Source: Parapedobacter pyrenivorans (GTDB lineage: Bacteria; Bacteroidota; Bacteroidia; Sphingobacteriales; Sphingobacteriaceae). Taken from it: DNA of 64,000 nt. The notes below the pieces were generated by a model that saw only the letters and a program-made list of their open reading frames with translations, was not told the origin of the DNA and searched no databases. This document shows positions 29,141 to 38,595 of this stretch, piece after piece. The stretch spans positions 1-64,000 of the forward strand of contig NZ_BMER01000005.1 in the NCBI RefSeq assembly GCF_014636865.1, written 5' to 3'. Each line of letters begins with the position of its first letter. The first letter of the stretch is position 1. The translations under genes and the position numbers were made by a program.

Positions 29141-30843
29141 GTAATACGGATTGGATTGTCCTTTTCTGCACCCTGCTTTTGATTGTTGCCTACGGTGTAT
29201 ACAAAAGCAGGGGTATTCGAAATATCGACGGATACCTGCTGGGCAATAAATCCCTACCCTGGTACCACGTCGCCTTGTCCGTGATGGCCACGCAAGCCAG
29301 CGCCATCACCTTTCTGTCGGCACCGGGGCTCGCGTATTCCTCGGGCATGAGTTTCGTCCAGTTTTACTTCGGCTTGCCGTTGGCCATGATTGTACTGAGT
29401 ATTTCTTTTGTACCCATGTTCCATCGGTTACGGGTATTTACCGCCTACGAATTCCTGGAAAAACGCTTCGATGTGCGCACCCGGGCATTCACCGCTTTGT
29501 TATTTCTCATCCAACGGGGCTTGTCTACCGGCATCACCATTTATGCGCCGGCAATCATCCTGTCCAGCATTTTGCAGATCAATGTGGTGTACACCACACT
29601 ATTCATCGGTACACTCGTCGTGTTGTACACCGTATATGGCGGCACAAAAGCGGTATCCTACACACAGCTACTGCAAATGACCATTATTTTTGGCGGGTTG
29701 CTGGTGGCGGGGGTGTTGGTTGTCTACATGTTGCCCAAAGACATCGGCCTGATGAAGGCGCTGCACATTGCAGGCAAGTCCGGCAAGGCCAATGCCATCG
29801 ACCTTTCTTTTGATTGGAACAATCAATATACGCTATGGAGCGGCCTCATCGGCGGCTTTTTTTTACAGCTTTCCTACTTCGGTACCGACCAAAGCCAGGT
29901 AGGGCGCTACCTCACAGGTTCATCCATCCGCGATAGCCGGATTGGCCTGCTTATGAATGGCTTGCTGAAAGTTCCTATGCAATTTTCCATATTGCTCATT
30001 GGCATATTGGTATTTGCCTTCTATCAATATAACAGCCCTCCCATATTCTTCAATAAATACGAACTCCATAAAATCGAACAAAGCAGCTATGCTGCGCAGG
30101 TAAACGAGTTAAAAGCTGAACACAACCTGATCTTTGAGGGCAAAAGAGAACAGATACACCGCCTTACGGAAGCACTTGACCGCGGGGATGATGCGATGAT
30201 TGCCGATGTACGCGAAGAGCTGCAAAGCGCCGATGTTCGAGCCAAAGAAGTGCGAGCGGACTTAGTCACGTTGATGCAGGAAAACGATCGCCTCGCAGAC
30301 ACCAACGACAACAACTACATCTTTTTGACTTTCGTAACGGAAAATTTTCCCCGGGGGCTCATCGGACTCTTGGTGGCTATCGTCTTTATGGCCTCCATGG
30401 GGGCCACGGCCAGCGCAATCAACTCACTGGCATCCACGACGGTGATCGACATCTACAAACGCTTTGTAAGCAAGGCGGGCAGTGAGCGCGGCTACCTCTC
30501 CGCATCCCGGCTATTTACGTTCGTATGGGGGATATTCTGTGTAATCATTGCCCTTTATGCAAGTAAACTGGGCAATTTACTGGAAGCGGTCAACATTTTG
30601 GGTTCACTATTCTACGGCACCATTCTCGGCATTTTCGTGGTAGCATTTTACGTCAAGCGGGCAGGCGGTCGTGCTGTGTTCCAAGCGGCGGTGCTCACGG
30701 AGGTCTTGGTAATCGCATTGTGGTGGTTTGATGCGATGGCTTTCCTTTGGCTAAACCTGGTAGGATGTACGGGCGTTGTGTTGTTTGCCCTTTTGTTTCA
30801 AGGCATCCCACATAATCGTACCACTCAGACCCCAACAGCCTAG
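29137..30843 (+). CDS. Sodium:solute symporter with a coiled-coil insertion
   Basis: This 568-aa inner-membrane protein of the SSS family uses the sodium gradient to import a solute. Typical segments are YLLGNKSLPWYHVALSVMATQ, SAITFLSAPGLAY, YTVYGGTKAVSYTQLLQM and SYFGTDQSQVGRYLTG. Start ATG 29137 was chosen because it overlaps the 39-aa gene stop (ATGA) and matches the family N-terminus. A charged, helical stretch at about residues 308-398 (HKIEQSSYAAQVNELKAEHN and on) interrupts the membrane helices and looks coiled-coil; most SSS transporters have a short loop here. The substrate is unknown; proximity to a PIG-L deacetylase suggests a sugar- or amino-sugar-type solute. Confidence 0.88.
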   Translation: MSNTDWIVLFCTLLLIVAYGVYKSRGIRNIDGYLLGNKSLPWYHVALSVMATQASAITFLSAPGLAYSSGMSFVQFYFGLPLAMIVLSISFVPMFHRLRVFTAYEFLEKRFDVRTRAFTALLFLIQRGLSTGITIYAPAIILSSILQINVVYTTLFIGTLVVLYTVYGGTKAVSYTQLLQMTIIFGGLLVAGVLVVYMLPKDIGLMKALHIAGKSGKANAIDLSFDWNNQYTLWSGLIGGFFLQLSYFGTDQSQVGRYLTGSSIRDSRIGLLMNGLLKVPMQFSILLIGILVFAFYQYNSPPIFFNKYELHKIEQSSYAAQVNELKAEHNLIFEGKREQIHRLTEALDRGDDAMIADVREELQSADVRAKEVRADLVTLMQENDRLADTNDNNYIFLTFVTENFPRGLIGLLVAIVFMASMGATASAINSLASTTVIDIYKRFVSKAGSERGYLSASRLFTFVWGIFCVIIALYASKLGNLLEAVNILGSLFYGTILGIFVVAFYVKRAGGRAVFQAAVLTEVLVIALWWFDAMAFLWLNLVGCTGVVLFALLFQGIPHNRTTQTPTA

Positions 30844-30862
30844 TGGGAATCAATCATTCCCA
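30844..30862. other. Hairpin between convergent symporter and EEP genes
   Basis: TGGGAAT-CAATC-ATTCCCA forms a 7-bp stem in the 36-nt gap between two convergent genes. No U-tract follows, so it is a weak candidate for a shared 3' end. Confidence 0.35.
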
Positions 30863-30879
30863 GCGTAGACAAATCCAAG

Positions 30880-32007
30880 CTAATCGAGCCGAAAATCCGC
30901 CCATACCGGATAGTGATCGGATAACTTTGCTTTGATGATCTGATAATGGGATACGTCAAAATCCCCGGTCGAAAGGATATAGTCGATTTGAAAATTGGGG
31001 AAGTCCCCATTGTAAGTGACCCCCCAACCATGTCCCTTTTCACGAAAAGCGTTTCGCAATCCAGACGAAACCTTATTTACCGCATATGACAAAGGCGTGT
31101 CATTGAAGTCGCCCGCGATAAGGTATGGGGTTTTGCATGTGCGACTATGTTCACGAAGCGCTTCGGCTTGGGCACTTCTGGCGGTGAAAGCACGTTTCAG
31201 GCGCGCACCAATACGCTTAGTAGAAGCGGCGTCTTTCTCGATGGTCTTCGACGGGCTGTTGATAAAGTCGTAGTCTTCCTTTTGAAATCCGAACGAACGC
31301 AAGTGAACATTGTAAACTCTGAAAATCGAACCGTTCTTTTCGATATCCGCATAGATAATCCGGTTTACACCATACTCATGGTCTGGCACGTAACCCGAGG
31401 CCACAATAGGGTATCGAGAGAAAATCGCCATGCCATAGGCTTCGTAGTCGTTCGCTGCGGTCGGAGAAATATAATGGTAGGCCATCCCGATTTTCTTTTC
31501 AAACTCCTTGGCCATATTATATTTGCCTTTTTGCCGTGTATAATACTCCTGGATACAGATCACGTCCGGAGATACACTGTCCATCAACCGCATGGCCTCC
31601 GTCCTGATCGTTAGTTCGGTATCCTTTTGCTCAAAAGCTCTGAAAAAATGTACATTGTAAGTAAGCAGGCGAATGTGCGCTGTATCCGGCGAAGCAACCA
31701 CGCTTTCGGGCACCTTCCCGCTAAACCCAAAGTGGTTGTTCAGCGTGCTCCATCCCAACAAGATAGCCAGGAACGAAACCACGGCGTAGCGCGGGTTCTT
31801 CATCAACCAGTAGACAACAAATAAACTATTGATAACCAGTAGGGGTAGATAGGCAATGCCAAAAAAAGCGATGGGCCAAAACACCTGCGGGTTAATCACC
31901 GGAGCCAGGTAGCTCAATAACAATCCCACAACAGCAGAAATGTTCGCCAATAATACCGCTTTACTGAAAAAACCCAGTCGCTCTTTACGCCCCGATTTCC
32001 TTGCCAT
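30880..32007 (-). CDS. Endonuclease/exonuclease/phosphatase family protein, membrane-anchored
   Basis: This 375-aa protein has about three N-terminal membrane helices (to residue about 95) and an EEP catalytic domain. Motifs are LLTYNVHFF, VICIQEYY (metal-binding Glu), AGDFNDTPLSY and SDHYPVWADF. EEP-fold proteins hydrolyse phosphodiesters of nucleic acids, phospholipids or sugars; the membrane anchor points to a lipid or envelope substrate, but this is inference. It starts 3 nt after the second rhomboid gene and ends the uvrA-mutL-rhomboid operon. Confidence 0.85.
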   Translation of the reverse strand: MARKSGRKERLGFFSKAVLLANISAVVGLLLSYLAPVINPQVFWPIAFFGIAYLPLLVINSLFVVYWLMKNPRYAVVSFLAILLGWSTLNNHFGFSGKVPESVVASPDTAHIRLLTYNVHFFRAFEQKDTELTIRTEAMRLMDSVSPDVICIQEYYTRQKGKYNMAKEFEKKIGMAYHYISPTAANDYEAYGMAIFSRYPIVASGYVPDHEYGVNRIIYADIEKNGSIFRVYNVHLRSFGFQKEDYDFINSPSKTIEKDAASTKRIGARLKRAFTARSAQAEALREHSRTCKTPYLIAGDFNDTPLSYAVNKVSSGLRNAFREKGHGWGVTYNGDFPNFQIDYILSTGDFDVSHYQIIKAKLSDHYPVWADFRLD

Positions 32008-32010
32008 CAG

Positions 32011-32886
32011 TCAATATTCATTTTGACCTTGCTTGCTGGCTTTAAAGAGGGCCTCTTTTTCCGCTTTCGTAAGGCTATCATATCCCGATTGCGAAATCTT
32101 GTCCAAAATACGATCAATCACCTCTTGGTTAGGCACCAATGGCTCTTCGTATGAGGGGGTTTCATTGCGCACCACCCGGAGTTTCCGTCTTCTTCGCTCA
32201 CGGCCCAAAATACGGCTCCAATCCTGGCCACTTTGCAACCGCTTGATGTAAATAAAGCCAAACAGCGCGCCACCGATATGTGCAATGCTTCCCCCTGCGT
32301 TCAGTCCCGCAATGGCCAGAACATCAATCACAATAAATGCCAGCGCCAGGTATTTCAACCTAACGTTACCGAAAAAGAGCAGCCGGATGGTATAATCCGG
32401 CAGCAATGCTGCTGTAGCAAACACGATGGCACTCACACAGGCAGACGAACCAATCATCACCGTACCGAAAGCCGTCGCTTTAAACACAGGAATCAGGTTG
32501 TATGCCAATAGGTAGAGTACACCCCCGACAATCCCCCCTGCAAGGTAAACAAATGTAAATTGTCTTTTTTTGAGGAAATCAAGGAAAATGATACCTATCC
32601 AAAACAGCCAAAGCATATTGAATAGGAGGTGAAACAACCCCTGCTGGGTAAACATATAGGTGGCCAGCGTCCAAGGTTTGTAAAGCCAGCCGGATACCGA
32701 TGCTGGCAACTGTAGCCAAGACAGCAGATAACCCGCCAAGTGAATGTCGGTAAATCCAAGAGCAGTAATCAACGAAAGCAGGCTCAACCCCACGAACACG
32801 AGGATGTTGATGGCAATAAACAGGTATAGCGGACTTCCCGAACGGAAAGCCTTATGCCATAAATCGCCAACCCATGACTTTTTCAT
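32011..32886 (-). CDS. Rhomboid family intramembrane protease (divergent)
   Basis: This 291-aa membrane protein has six or so helices. The catalytic segment reads GTVMIGSSACVSAIV, where the nucleophile would be Ser148 in GSSA rather than the usual GASG; the His partner is His203 in SIAHIGGALFGF. HLLFNMLWLFWIG carries the conserved HxxxN-like region. A basic and polar cytosolic tail of about 70 residues follows the last helix. It is 78 nt downstream of a canonical rhomboid gene, probably in the same operon. The changed nucleophile motif may alter specificity. It still has both catalytic residues, so I would not call it inactive. Confidence 0.88.
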   Translation of the reverse strand: MKKSWVGDLWHKAFRSGSPLYLFIAINILVFVGLSLLSLITALGFTDIHLAGYLLSWLQLPASVSGWLYKPWTLATYMFTQQGLFHLLFNMLWLFWIGIIFLDFLKKRQFTFVYLAGGIVGGVLYLLAYNLIPVFKATAFGTVMIGSSACVSAIVFATAALLPDYTIRLLFFGNVRLKYLALAFIVIDVLAIAGLNAGGSIAHIGGALFGFIYIKRLQSGQDWSRILGRERRRRKLRVVRNETPSYEEPLVPNQEVIDRILDKISQSGYDSLTKAEKEALFKASKQGQNEY

Positions 32887-32964
32887 CGCTACGCTTCCTG
32901 TATAACTACCTGATAACAGTTGCTAATATATGAATTTTTTTTAAACCTGCGCTCACCGTTATCG

Positions 32965-33699
32965 CTACCAATAATTAGGACGCTTCACGCCCCAAAGCTT
33001 AATCAACAAAAACCCAAACAACGCGCCGCCAATGTGTGCAAAATGCGCGACGGAAGACCCGGTACGCGACACGCCCAGAAACAGTTCGATAAGTATCATT
33101 ACCGGGATAAAATATTTGGCCTTGATGGGTACCGGTAAAAAAATAAGCATCAATGGCGTATTGGGAAACAGGTATCCGAATGCAATTAACAGACCGTATA
33201 TTGCGCCCGAAGCACCTACCATGGGCGTGGTATACACCGATAGGAGTGTTTGCCGGCTTTCCAGCGGGAGGCTACTTGCAATCCTTGCGCTCCGGTTGGC
33301 GACGTCGACCTCCGAGAGGAACGCTCTTGCCGAAAAAGAATCCACAATCATATATACCTCCAGTGCCTGGACTGCAAATTGCAAAACCAATGCCCCGAGG
33401 CCTGTAATCAAATAAAAATTCAGGAAACGCTTTGATCCGAATACCTGCTCCAATACGGGCCCAAACATGAACAGGGCAAACATGTTGAAAAAGATATGGG
33501 TAAACCCGCCATGCATAAACATGTATGTAATGACCTGCCAAATGTGAAAGCCAGGCGAGTCGGGGTAATACACGCCGAACAGGTCATTCGCGCGAGAGAA
33601 GATAAGCGACCCCCCAACAAAGCAAATGATGTTAATGATGAGGAGGTTTTTTACTACCGGAGGTATTCCAGAAAACGGGGATGCGGTATTGTTAAACAT
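32965..33699 (-). CDS. Rhomboid family intramembrane serine protease (canonical)
   Basis: This 244-aa protein cleaves membrane-spanning substrates inside the lipid bilayer. The nucleophile motif is VGASGAIYGL with Ser164, the catalytic His222 lies in FAHIGGALFGF, and HIFFNMFALFMFG carries the conserved His/Asn of helix 2. It starts 15 nt after mutL and is co-transcribed with it. The paralogue downstream has a GSSA motif instead of GASG. Confidence 0.93.
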   Translation of the reverse strand: MFNNTASPFSGIPPVVKNLLIINIICFVGGSLIFSRANDLFGVYYPDSPGFHIWQVITYMFMHGGFTHIFFNMFALFMFGPVLEQVFGSKRFLNFYLITGLGALVLQFAVQALEVYMIVDSFSARAFLSEVDVANRSARIASSLPLESRQTLLSVYTTPMVGASGAIYGLLIAFGYLFPNTPLMLIFLPVPIKAKYFIPVMILIELFLGVSRTGSSVAHFAHIGGALFGFLLIKLWGVKRPNYW

Positions 33700-33714
33700 A
33701 TTTCATTCGATAAT

Positions 33715-35538
33715 TTAGCGCTCAAAGCGTTCTGTCAGTTCGCGCAATGTAAATGTAAGGATTATGGGTTTGCCATTCAAGGACACATTTGGCATTTCAC
33801 ATGCAAACAGGCGATCGATCAGTTCGGCCATATCACCTGCCTCTAATACCATGCCGGGCTTGATGGCCGCATGCCGAGCGAGGCTTCTGGCCAACTGCTC
33901 ATGTCTAGGCAGCTTCAGCTGTGCCTGATTGTTTTTATAATCTTCGAGCAACCGCTCCAACACTTCCCGTTCGTTTACCCCCGCCGTCAGGTCCGCAGGA
34001 ATACCCTCCACCACAAAGGTATGTTTTCCGAACTCGCGGATCTGGAAGCCCAGCGCCCGTATGTCCGGGAGCAAATCGGTTATCAACTGAAAGTCCGAAC
34101 CGTTGAGTGTCACGGTCTGTGGAAACAGGCTTTGCTGGCTGGCACCTTGCCGACTCTCCTGTTGTTGACGGAATTGTTCAAACAGAATGCGTTCATGTGC
34201 GGCGTGCTGGTCTATCAGGATAAAACCCGAATGGATTTGCGACACAATGTATCGATTATGCAGCTGAAAAGGCCTTTTTCCTCCAGACGTCATATGCTCA
34301 CCGGAATGGGCGGCATCCGATCCATGGAGGTCCAATTGCTCGCTTTGCGACTTTTGCGTAATTTGGTAAAGGGTATCCCATTGCTGGGGGATAGCCGCAG
34401 ATTGCCTTCCGCCACCGGATCTGCCGCCTTCAAAAGGATTGTAGTCGGGGTTAAACGTGATAGACGGCGGAGTGATTTCCTCCAATGGCTTCGGGCTTAT
34501 CATTTGGCTAAACCCCGTTTCCTGGTTGAAATCAAGAGTAGGGGTAATATTATACCGTCCTAATGAGCGCTTTACAGCCGACTGCAGGATGGCATAGATC
34601 GCACGCTCATCCTCATACTTGATCTCTGTTTTCGTAGGGTGCACATTGATGTCGATCTTTGCCGGATCAATCTCAATAAACAGCACATACAAGGGGAAGC
34701 TGTCGGCAGGCAGGATGCCTTCATAGGCTTTTACGACCGCATGGTTAAGATACGGGTCTTTCACGAAGCGGTTGTTTACAAAAAAATACTGTTCGCCTCT
34801 GGTCTTCTTTGCATATTCGGGTTTACCGATAAACCCGTTGAGGTTGATGATTGTTGTCTCCTCTTGCACGGGTACCAGGCGTTGGTTATAACTGTTGCCA
34901 AATACGTGAACGATACGCTGCTTAAGCGTTTCCCCTGGCAGGTGAAATAGCTCCTGATCTTCACTATGCAACGTAAAAAACACATCGGGATAGGCCAGCG
35001 CCATCCGCTGAAATTCATCCACAATGTGGCGCATTTCCACCGGATTACTTTTAAGGAAATTACGCCGGGCTGGAATATTATAAAATAAATTTTTGATGCT
35101 GATACTGGTTCCCGCAGGCAAAGCTTCCGGCTCCTGGCGCACGACATCCGACCCTTCGATCACGATACGGGTGCCCAGTTCATCTTCTACACGCCGCGTC
35201 TTCAGTTCAACGTGAGCAATTGCGGCAACGGAGGCCAGTGCCTCACCACGGAAACCCATTGTACGGATGGCAAATAAGTCTTCCGCTTTCCGAATCTTGG
35301 ACGTCGCATGGCGCTCGAAACAAAGCCTTGCATCGGTCACGCTCATCCCGCATCCATTGTCGATTACTTGAATAAGCGACTTTCCTCCATCCTTCACAAT
35401 CAGCCTTATCTTGTCGGCTCCAGCATCAATGGCATTCTCTATCAGTTCCTTTACTGCCGAAGCCGGCCGTTGTACCACTTCCCCCGCAGCAATCTGGTTG
35501 GCCACGGCATCGGGCAACAATTGGATAATATCTGACAT
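33715..35538 (-). CDS. mutL: DNA mismatch repair protein MutL
   Basis: This 607-aa protein couples mismatch recognition by MutS to strand incision. The GHKL ATPase motifs are ELIENAIDAGAD, DNGCGM and GFRGEALASVAA at the N-terminus; the C-terminal dimerisation domain carries DQHAAHERILFE, the metal-binding motif of endonuclease-competent MutL. So this MutL likely nicks DNA itself, as expected where MutH is absent. ATG 35538 fits the family start (MSDIIQLLP); longer ORF sequence is not homologous. A TAACTTTG box ends 6 nt before this ATG, inside the uvrA/mutL junction, so mutL may have its own leaderless transcript besides read-through from uvrA. Confidence 0.96.
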   Translation of the reverse strand: MSDIIQLLPDAVANQIAAGEVVQRPASAVKELIENAIDAGADKIRLIVKDGGKSLIQVIDNGCGMSVTDARLCFERHATSKIRKAEDLFAIRTMGFRGEALASVAAIAHVELKTRRVEDELGTRIVIEGSDVVRQEPEALPAGTSISIKNLFYNIPARRNFLKSNPVEMRHIVDEFQRMALAYPDVFFTLHSEDQELFHLPGETLKQRIVHVFGNSYNQRLVPVQEETTIINLNGFIGKPEYAKKTRGEQYFFVNNRFVKDPYLNHAVVKAYEGILPADSFPLYVLFIEIDPAKIDINVHPTKTEIKYEDERAIYAILQSAVKRSLGRYNITPTLDFNQETGFSQMISPKPLEEITPPSITFNPDYNPFEGGRSGGGRQSAAIPQQWDTLYQITQKSQSEQLDLHGSDAAHSGEHMTSGGKRPFQLHNRYIVSQIHSGFILIDQHAAHERILFEQFRQQQESRQGASQQSLFPQTVTLNGSDFQLITDLLPDIRALGFQIREFGKHTFVVEGIPADLTAGVNEREVLERLLEDYKNNQAQLKLPRHEQLARSLARHAAIKPGMVLEAGDMAELIDRLFACEMPNVSLNGKPIILTFTLRELTERFER

Positions 35539-35544
35539 ATGCCG

Positions 35545-35552
35545 CAAAGTTA
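35545..35552 (-). promoter_or_regulatory. -7 box of mutL
   Basis: TAACTTTG on the minus strand ends 6 nt before the mutL ATG and abuts the uvrA stop codon. Confidence 0.5.
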
Positions 35553-38408
35553 CTAAAACGTCCCTACACCACGCATTTCCGTGGCGAGAAAACGCGCCGT
35601 GTGGCTTTGCTCGCATTTGATAAGGTCTTCCGGGGTGCCGCTGAAAAGAATATATCCGCCCCCGGCACCACCTTCGGGCCCAAGGTCAATCACCCAGTCC
35701 GCCACTTTGATTACATCGAGGTTATGCTCGATTACCAGTACCGTATTTCCGCGATCCACCAACCGATCGAGCACATCGAGCAATACCCTCACATCCTCGA
35801 AATGCAGCCCCGTGGTGGGTTCATCCAGGATATAGAACGTCTTGCCCGTGTCTTTTTTGGAAAGCTCCGTAGCCAGCTTCACGCGCTGCGCCTCACCGCC
35901 CGACAGCGTCACCGAAGATTGCCCCAACGTGAGATAGCCCAGCCCCACGTCCTGCAGGGTCTTGATTTTGCGGTAGATAGCGGGGATGTTTTCAAAAAAC
36001 GCAACAGCTTCATCGATACGCATGTCGAGGACATCACTGATGGACTTGCCCCGGTAGCGCACTTCCAATGTCTCCCGATTATAGCGTTTGCCATTGCAGG
36101 TTTCGCAGGGCACCTGCACATCCGGCAGGAAGTTCATCTCGATAACTTTCATCCCCGCACCTTGGCAGGTTTCGCATCGGCCGCCCTTCACATTAAACGA
36201 GAATCGTCCGGGCTTGTAACCCCTTATTTTGGACTCAGGCAGCTGCACGAACAAGGCTCTGATGTCCGAAAACACACCAGTATAAGTAGATGGGTTAGAT
36301 CTTGGCGTACGGCCAATGGGACTTTGGTCGATCTCGATAACCTTGTCGATATGCTCAAGCCCGGTTACCTTTTTATAGGTCAACGGTGTTTTTTTAGCCC
36401 GGAAAAAATGATGGTTCAGGATCGGGTAGAGCGTTTCCGTTATGAGGCTAGACTTTCCGCTGCCCGATACACCGGTAACAAGGATCAACTTCCCCAAGGG
36501 AAATTCGGCCGTAACATCCCGTAGGTTGTTGCCCGAAGCGCCTAAAAGATGCAGGCTGTGGCCAGTACCTGGCCGGCGCCTGTCGGGCACGTGGATTTCC
36601 TTTGTCCCGTTAAGATAAGCAGCCGTAATTGTATCGGCAGCTTTGATAGCCTGGGGTTTACCCTGTGCCACCACCAGCCCACCATGCGCCCCGGCTGCCG
36701 GCCCCATGTCGATTACATAGTCGGCGTGCAGGATCATGTCCTTATCATGCTCTACAACCAGTACCGAATTACCAATGTCACGAAGGTTCTTAAGGGCTTT
36801 GATAAGTCGCTCGTTGTCACGTTGATGCAGCCCAATGCTGGGCTCGTCGAGGATATACAGCACATTGACAAGCTGCGAACCGATCTGCGTGGCTAAGCGG
36901 ATGCGCTGCGCCTCGCCGCCGGAAAGCGTTTTGGCGGTGCGATCAAGTGTCAAATAATTGAGCCCCACGTCCAAGAGGAAGCCAAGCCTTGATCGGATTT
37001 CCTTAAGGATCTCCCTTGCAATAACCTGTTGGCGTTCGTCCAATCGCTGTTCGACGTTTTCAAACCAAGTCGCCAGCGTACTAATGTCCATTGTAGCCAG
37101 CTCATGAATGTTCTTTCCCGCTATTTTGAAATGGAGCGACTCCTTTTTCAGACGCGCACCCTGGCAAACCGGGCATACCCGTTGTGCACGATAATCGTCC
37201 AACTGCTGCCCGTTGAGGCCGAGTCGTTCATTTTGGTCTTCAAGCATTTTGAAAAGACCTTCGAACGTGATCTTGTAATCCTTCGTGTTCCAGCTGCTGT
37301 AAGAGACGGGCACGGTCACTTCTTCTTCCGAACCATTCATCAGTACCTCGAGCTGTTCACCCGTCAGCTTCCCTATGGGTGTTGTCAGTGAAAAGTCGTA
37401 TTTCTTTGCGACGGCTTTCAGCACTTGGAAATTCCAGGTATCCCGATATTCACCAAGGGGTGCCAGTCCGCCTTTCATGATACTGAGTTTCGGGTCGGGC
37501 ATAACGGCCTCACGGTCTATTTCATAAACATAGCCCAATCCACCGCACCGATCACAAGCACCATATGGTGAATTGAAGGAGAACGTATTGGGTTGCGGCT
37601 CGTCGTAGGAAATGCCCGATTCGGCATCCATCAGATAGCGGCTGTAGAAATGTTCATTATTGGCCTTATCGCTGATTTTGATAATGCCTTTGGCGGCTTT
37701 CATTGCCTGCATCACCGACGTATAAAGCCGCTTTCGGTCCTTCTCAGATACCATCAGCCGATCAACGACCATTTCGATGTCGTGGATCTTGTAGCGGTCT
37801 GCTTGCATCTTGGGCACAATATCCAATAGCTCGCCGTCCACCCGTACCTTTACATAACCCTGTTTACGAATCTGCTCAAACAATTCACGGTAATGTCCCT
37901 TGCGGCCCTTTACCACAGGCGCCAACACATTGACGGCCTGTCCTTCAAATTGCGCGATGATACGGTCGACCACCTGATCTTCTGACATCCGCTCCATCCG
38001 CTTCCCGGTAACATAGGAGAATGCGGCCCCGGCTCGGGCAAAAAGCAAACGCATGAAATCATACACCTCGGTAATTGTCCCCACCGTAGACCGCGGGTTT
38101 TTGCTCGTTGTTTTCTGTTCAATGGAGATTACCGGACTTAGGCCCGAAATCTTATCAACATCCGGCCGTTCCATTCCGCCCAGAAACTGGCGACTGTACG
38201 CGCTGAACGTTTCCATATACCGCCGTTGGCCTTCGGCATAGATCGTATCAAAAGCAAGCGAAGACTTTCCACTGCCACTCAGCCCCGTTACGACCACCAG
38301 CTCATTACGGGGAAAGCTTACATCGATGTCTCGGAGGTTATGTACACGCGCACCAAATACTTGTATCTCATTTTGCTCGCCCAGGTCAGGCGTCATTTGT
38401 TCAGTCAT
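35553..38408 (-). CDS. uvrA: Excinuclease ABC subunit A
   Basis: This 951-aa ATPase recognises damaged DNA in nucleotide excision repair with UvrB and UvrC. It has two ABC modules (Walker [10 protein letters not shown] and GVSGSGKSS; signatures [14 protein letters not shown] and [22 protein letters not shown] and DEPTTGLH). The C-terminal zinc finger is complete (CETCQGAG and [10 protein letters not shown]), and CPVCQGARL is present. The N-terminal zinc site has only CDRCGGLG: the upstream Cys pair (CPxCG in E. coli) is replaced by a stretch without Cys. Length is normal. It is the first gene of the uvrA-mutL-rhomboid-rhomboid-EEP operon; TAAGTTTG lies 32 nt upstream of the start. Confidence 0.97.
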   Translation of the reverse strand: MTEQMTPDLGEQNEIQVFGARVHNLRDIDVSFPRNELVVVTGLSGSGKSSLAFDTIYAEGQRRYMETFSAYSRQFLGGMERPDVDKISGLSPVISIEQKTTSKNPRSTVGTITEVYDFMRLLFARAGAAFSYVTGKRMERMSEDQVVDRIIAQFEGQAVNVLAPVVKGRKGHYRELFEQIRKQGYVKVRVDGELLDIVPKMQADRYKIHDIEMVVDRLMVSEKDRKRLYTSVMQAMKAAKGIIKISDKANNEHFYSRYLMDAESGISYDEPQPNTFSFNSPYGACDRCGGLGYVYEIDREAVMPDPKLSIMKGGLAPLGEYRDTWNFQVLKAVAKKYDFSLTTPIGKLTGEQLEVLMNGSEEEVTVPVSYSSWNTKDYKITFEGLFKMLEDQNERLGLNGQQLDDYRAQRVCPVCQGARLKKESLHFKIAGKNIHELATMDISTLATWFENVEQRLDERQQVIAREILKEIRSRLGFLLDVGLNYLTLDRTAKTLSGGEAQRIRLATQIGSQLVNVLYILDEPSIGLHQRDNERLIKALKNLRDIGNSVLVVEHDKDMILHADYVIDMGPAAGAHGGLVVAQGKPQAIKAADTITAAYLNGTKEIHVPDRRRPGTGHSLHLLGASGNNLRDVTAEFPLGKLILVTGVSGSGKSSLITETLYPILNHHFFRAKKTPLTYKKVTGLEHIDKVIEIDQSPIGRTPRSNPSTYTGVFSDIRALFVQLPESKIRGYKPGRFSFNVKGGRCETCQGAGMKVIEMNFLPDVQVPCETCNGKRYNRETLEVRYRGKSISDVLDMRIDEAVAFFENIPAIYRKIKTLQDVGLGYLTLGQSSVTLSGGEAQRVKLATELSKKDTGKTFYILDEPTTGLHFEDVRVLLDVLDRLVDRGNTVLVIEHNLDVIKVADWVIDLGPEGGAGGGYILFSGTPEDLIKCEQSHTARFLATEMRGVGTF

Positions 38409-38440
38409 TTACAAGTTATCAAAAATAATCATGTGTTAAG

Positions 38441-38448
38441 CAAACTTA
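38441..38448 (-). promoter_or_regulatory. -7 box of uvrA
   Basis: TAAGTTTG on the minus strand lies 32 nt before the uvrA ATG. Confidence 0.5.
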
Positions 38449-38537
38449 GCTAAACTTGCGCTGATATGCAAGTTCGCGGGCCGCTCATTTGCCGCTAAAG
38501 ATAATGGTTTTTTGTCGAAAATTGCTAAAAATATTCG

Positions 38538-38571
38538 ACAAAAAACGCCCGGTATAGATTTTACCGGGCGT
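38538..38571 (-). terminator. Terminator after zinc-ribbon gene
   Basis: On the minus strand the 10-bp stem ACGCCCGGTA/TACCGGGCGT (loop 7 nt) is followed by TTTTTTGTC. It lies 25 nt after the zinc-ribbon stop codon. Confidence 0.9.
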
Positions 38572-38595
38572 CCCTGTTTTGAATGTTTTTGCTTA

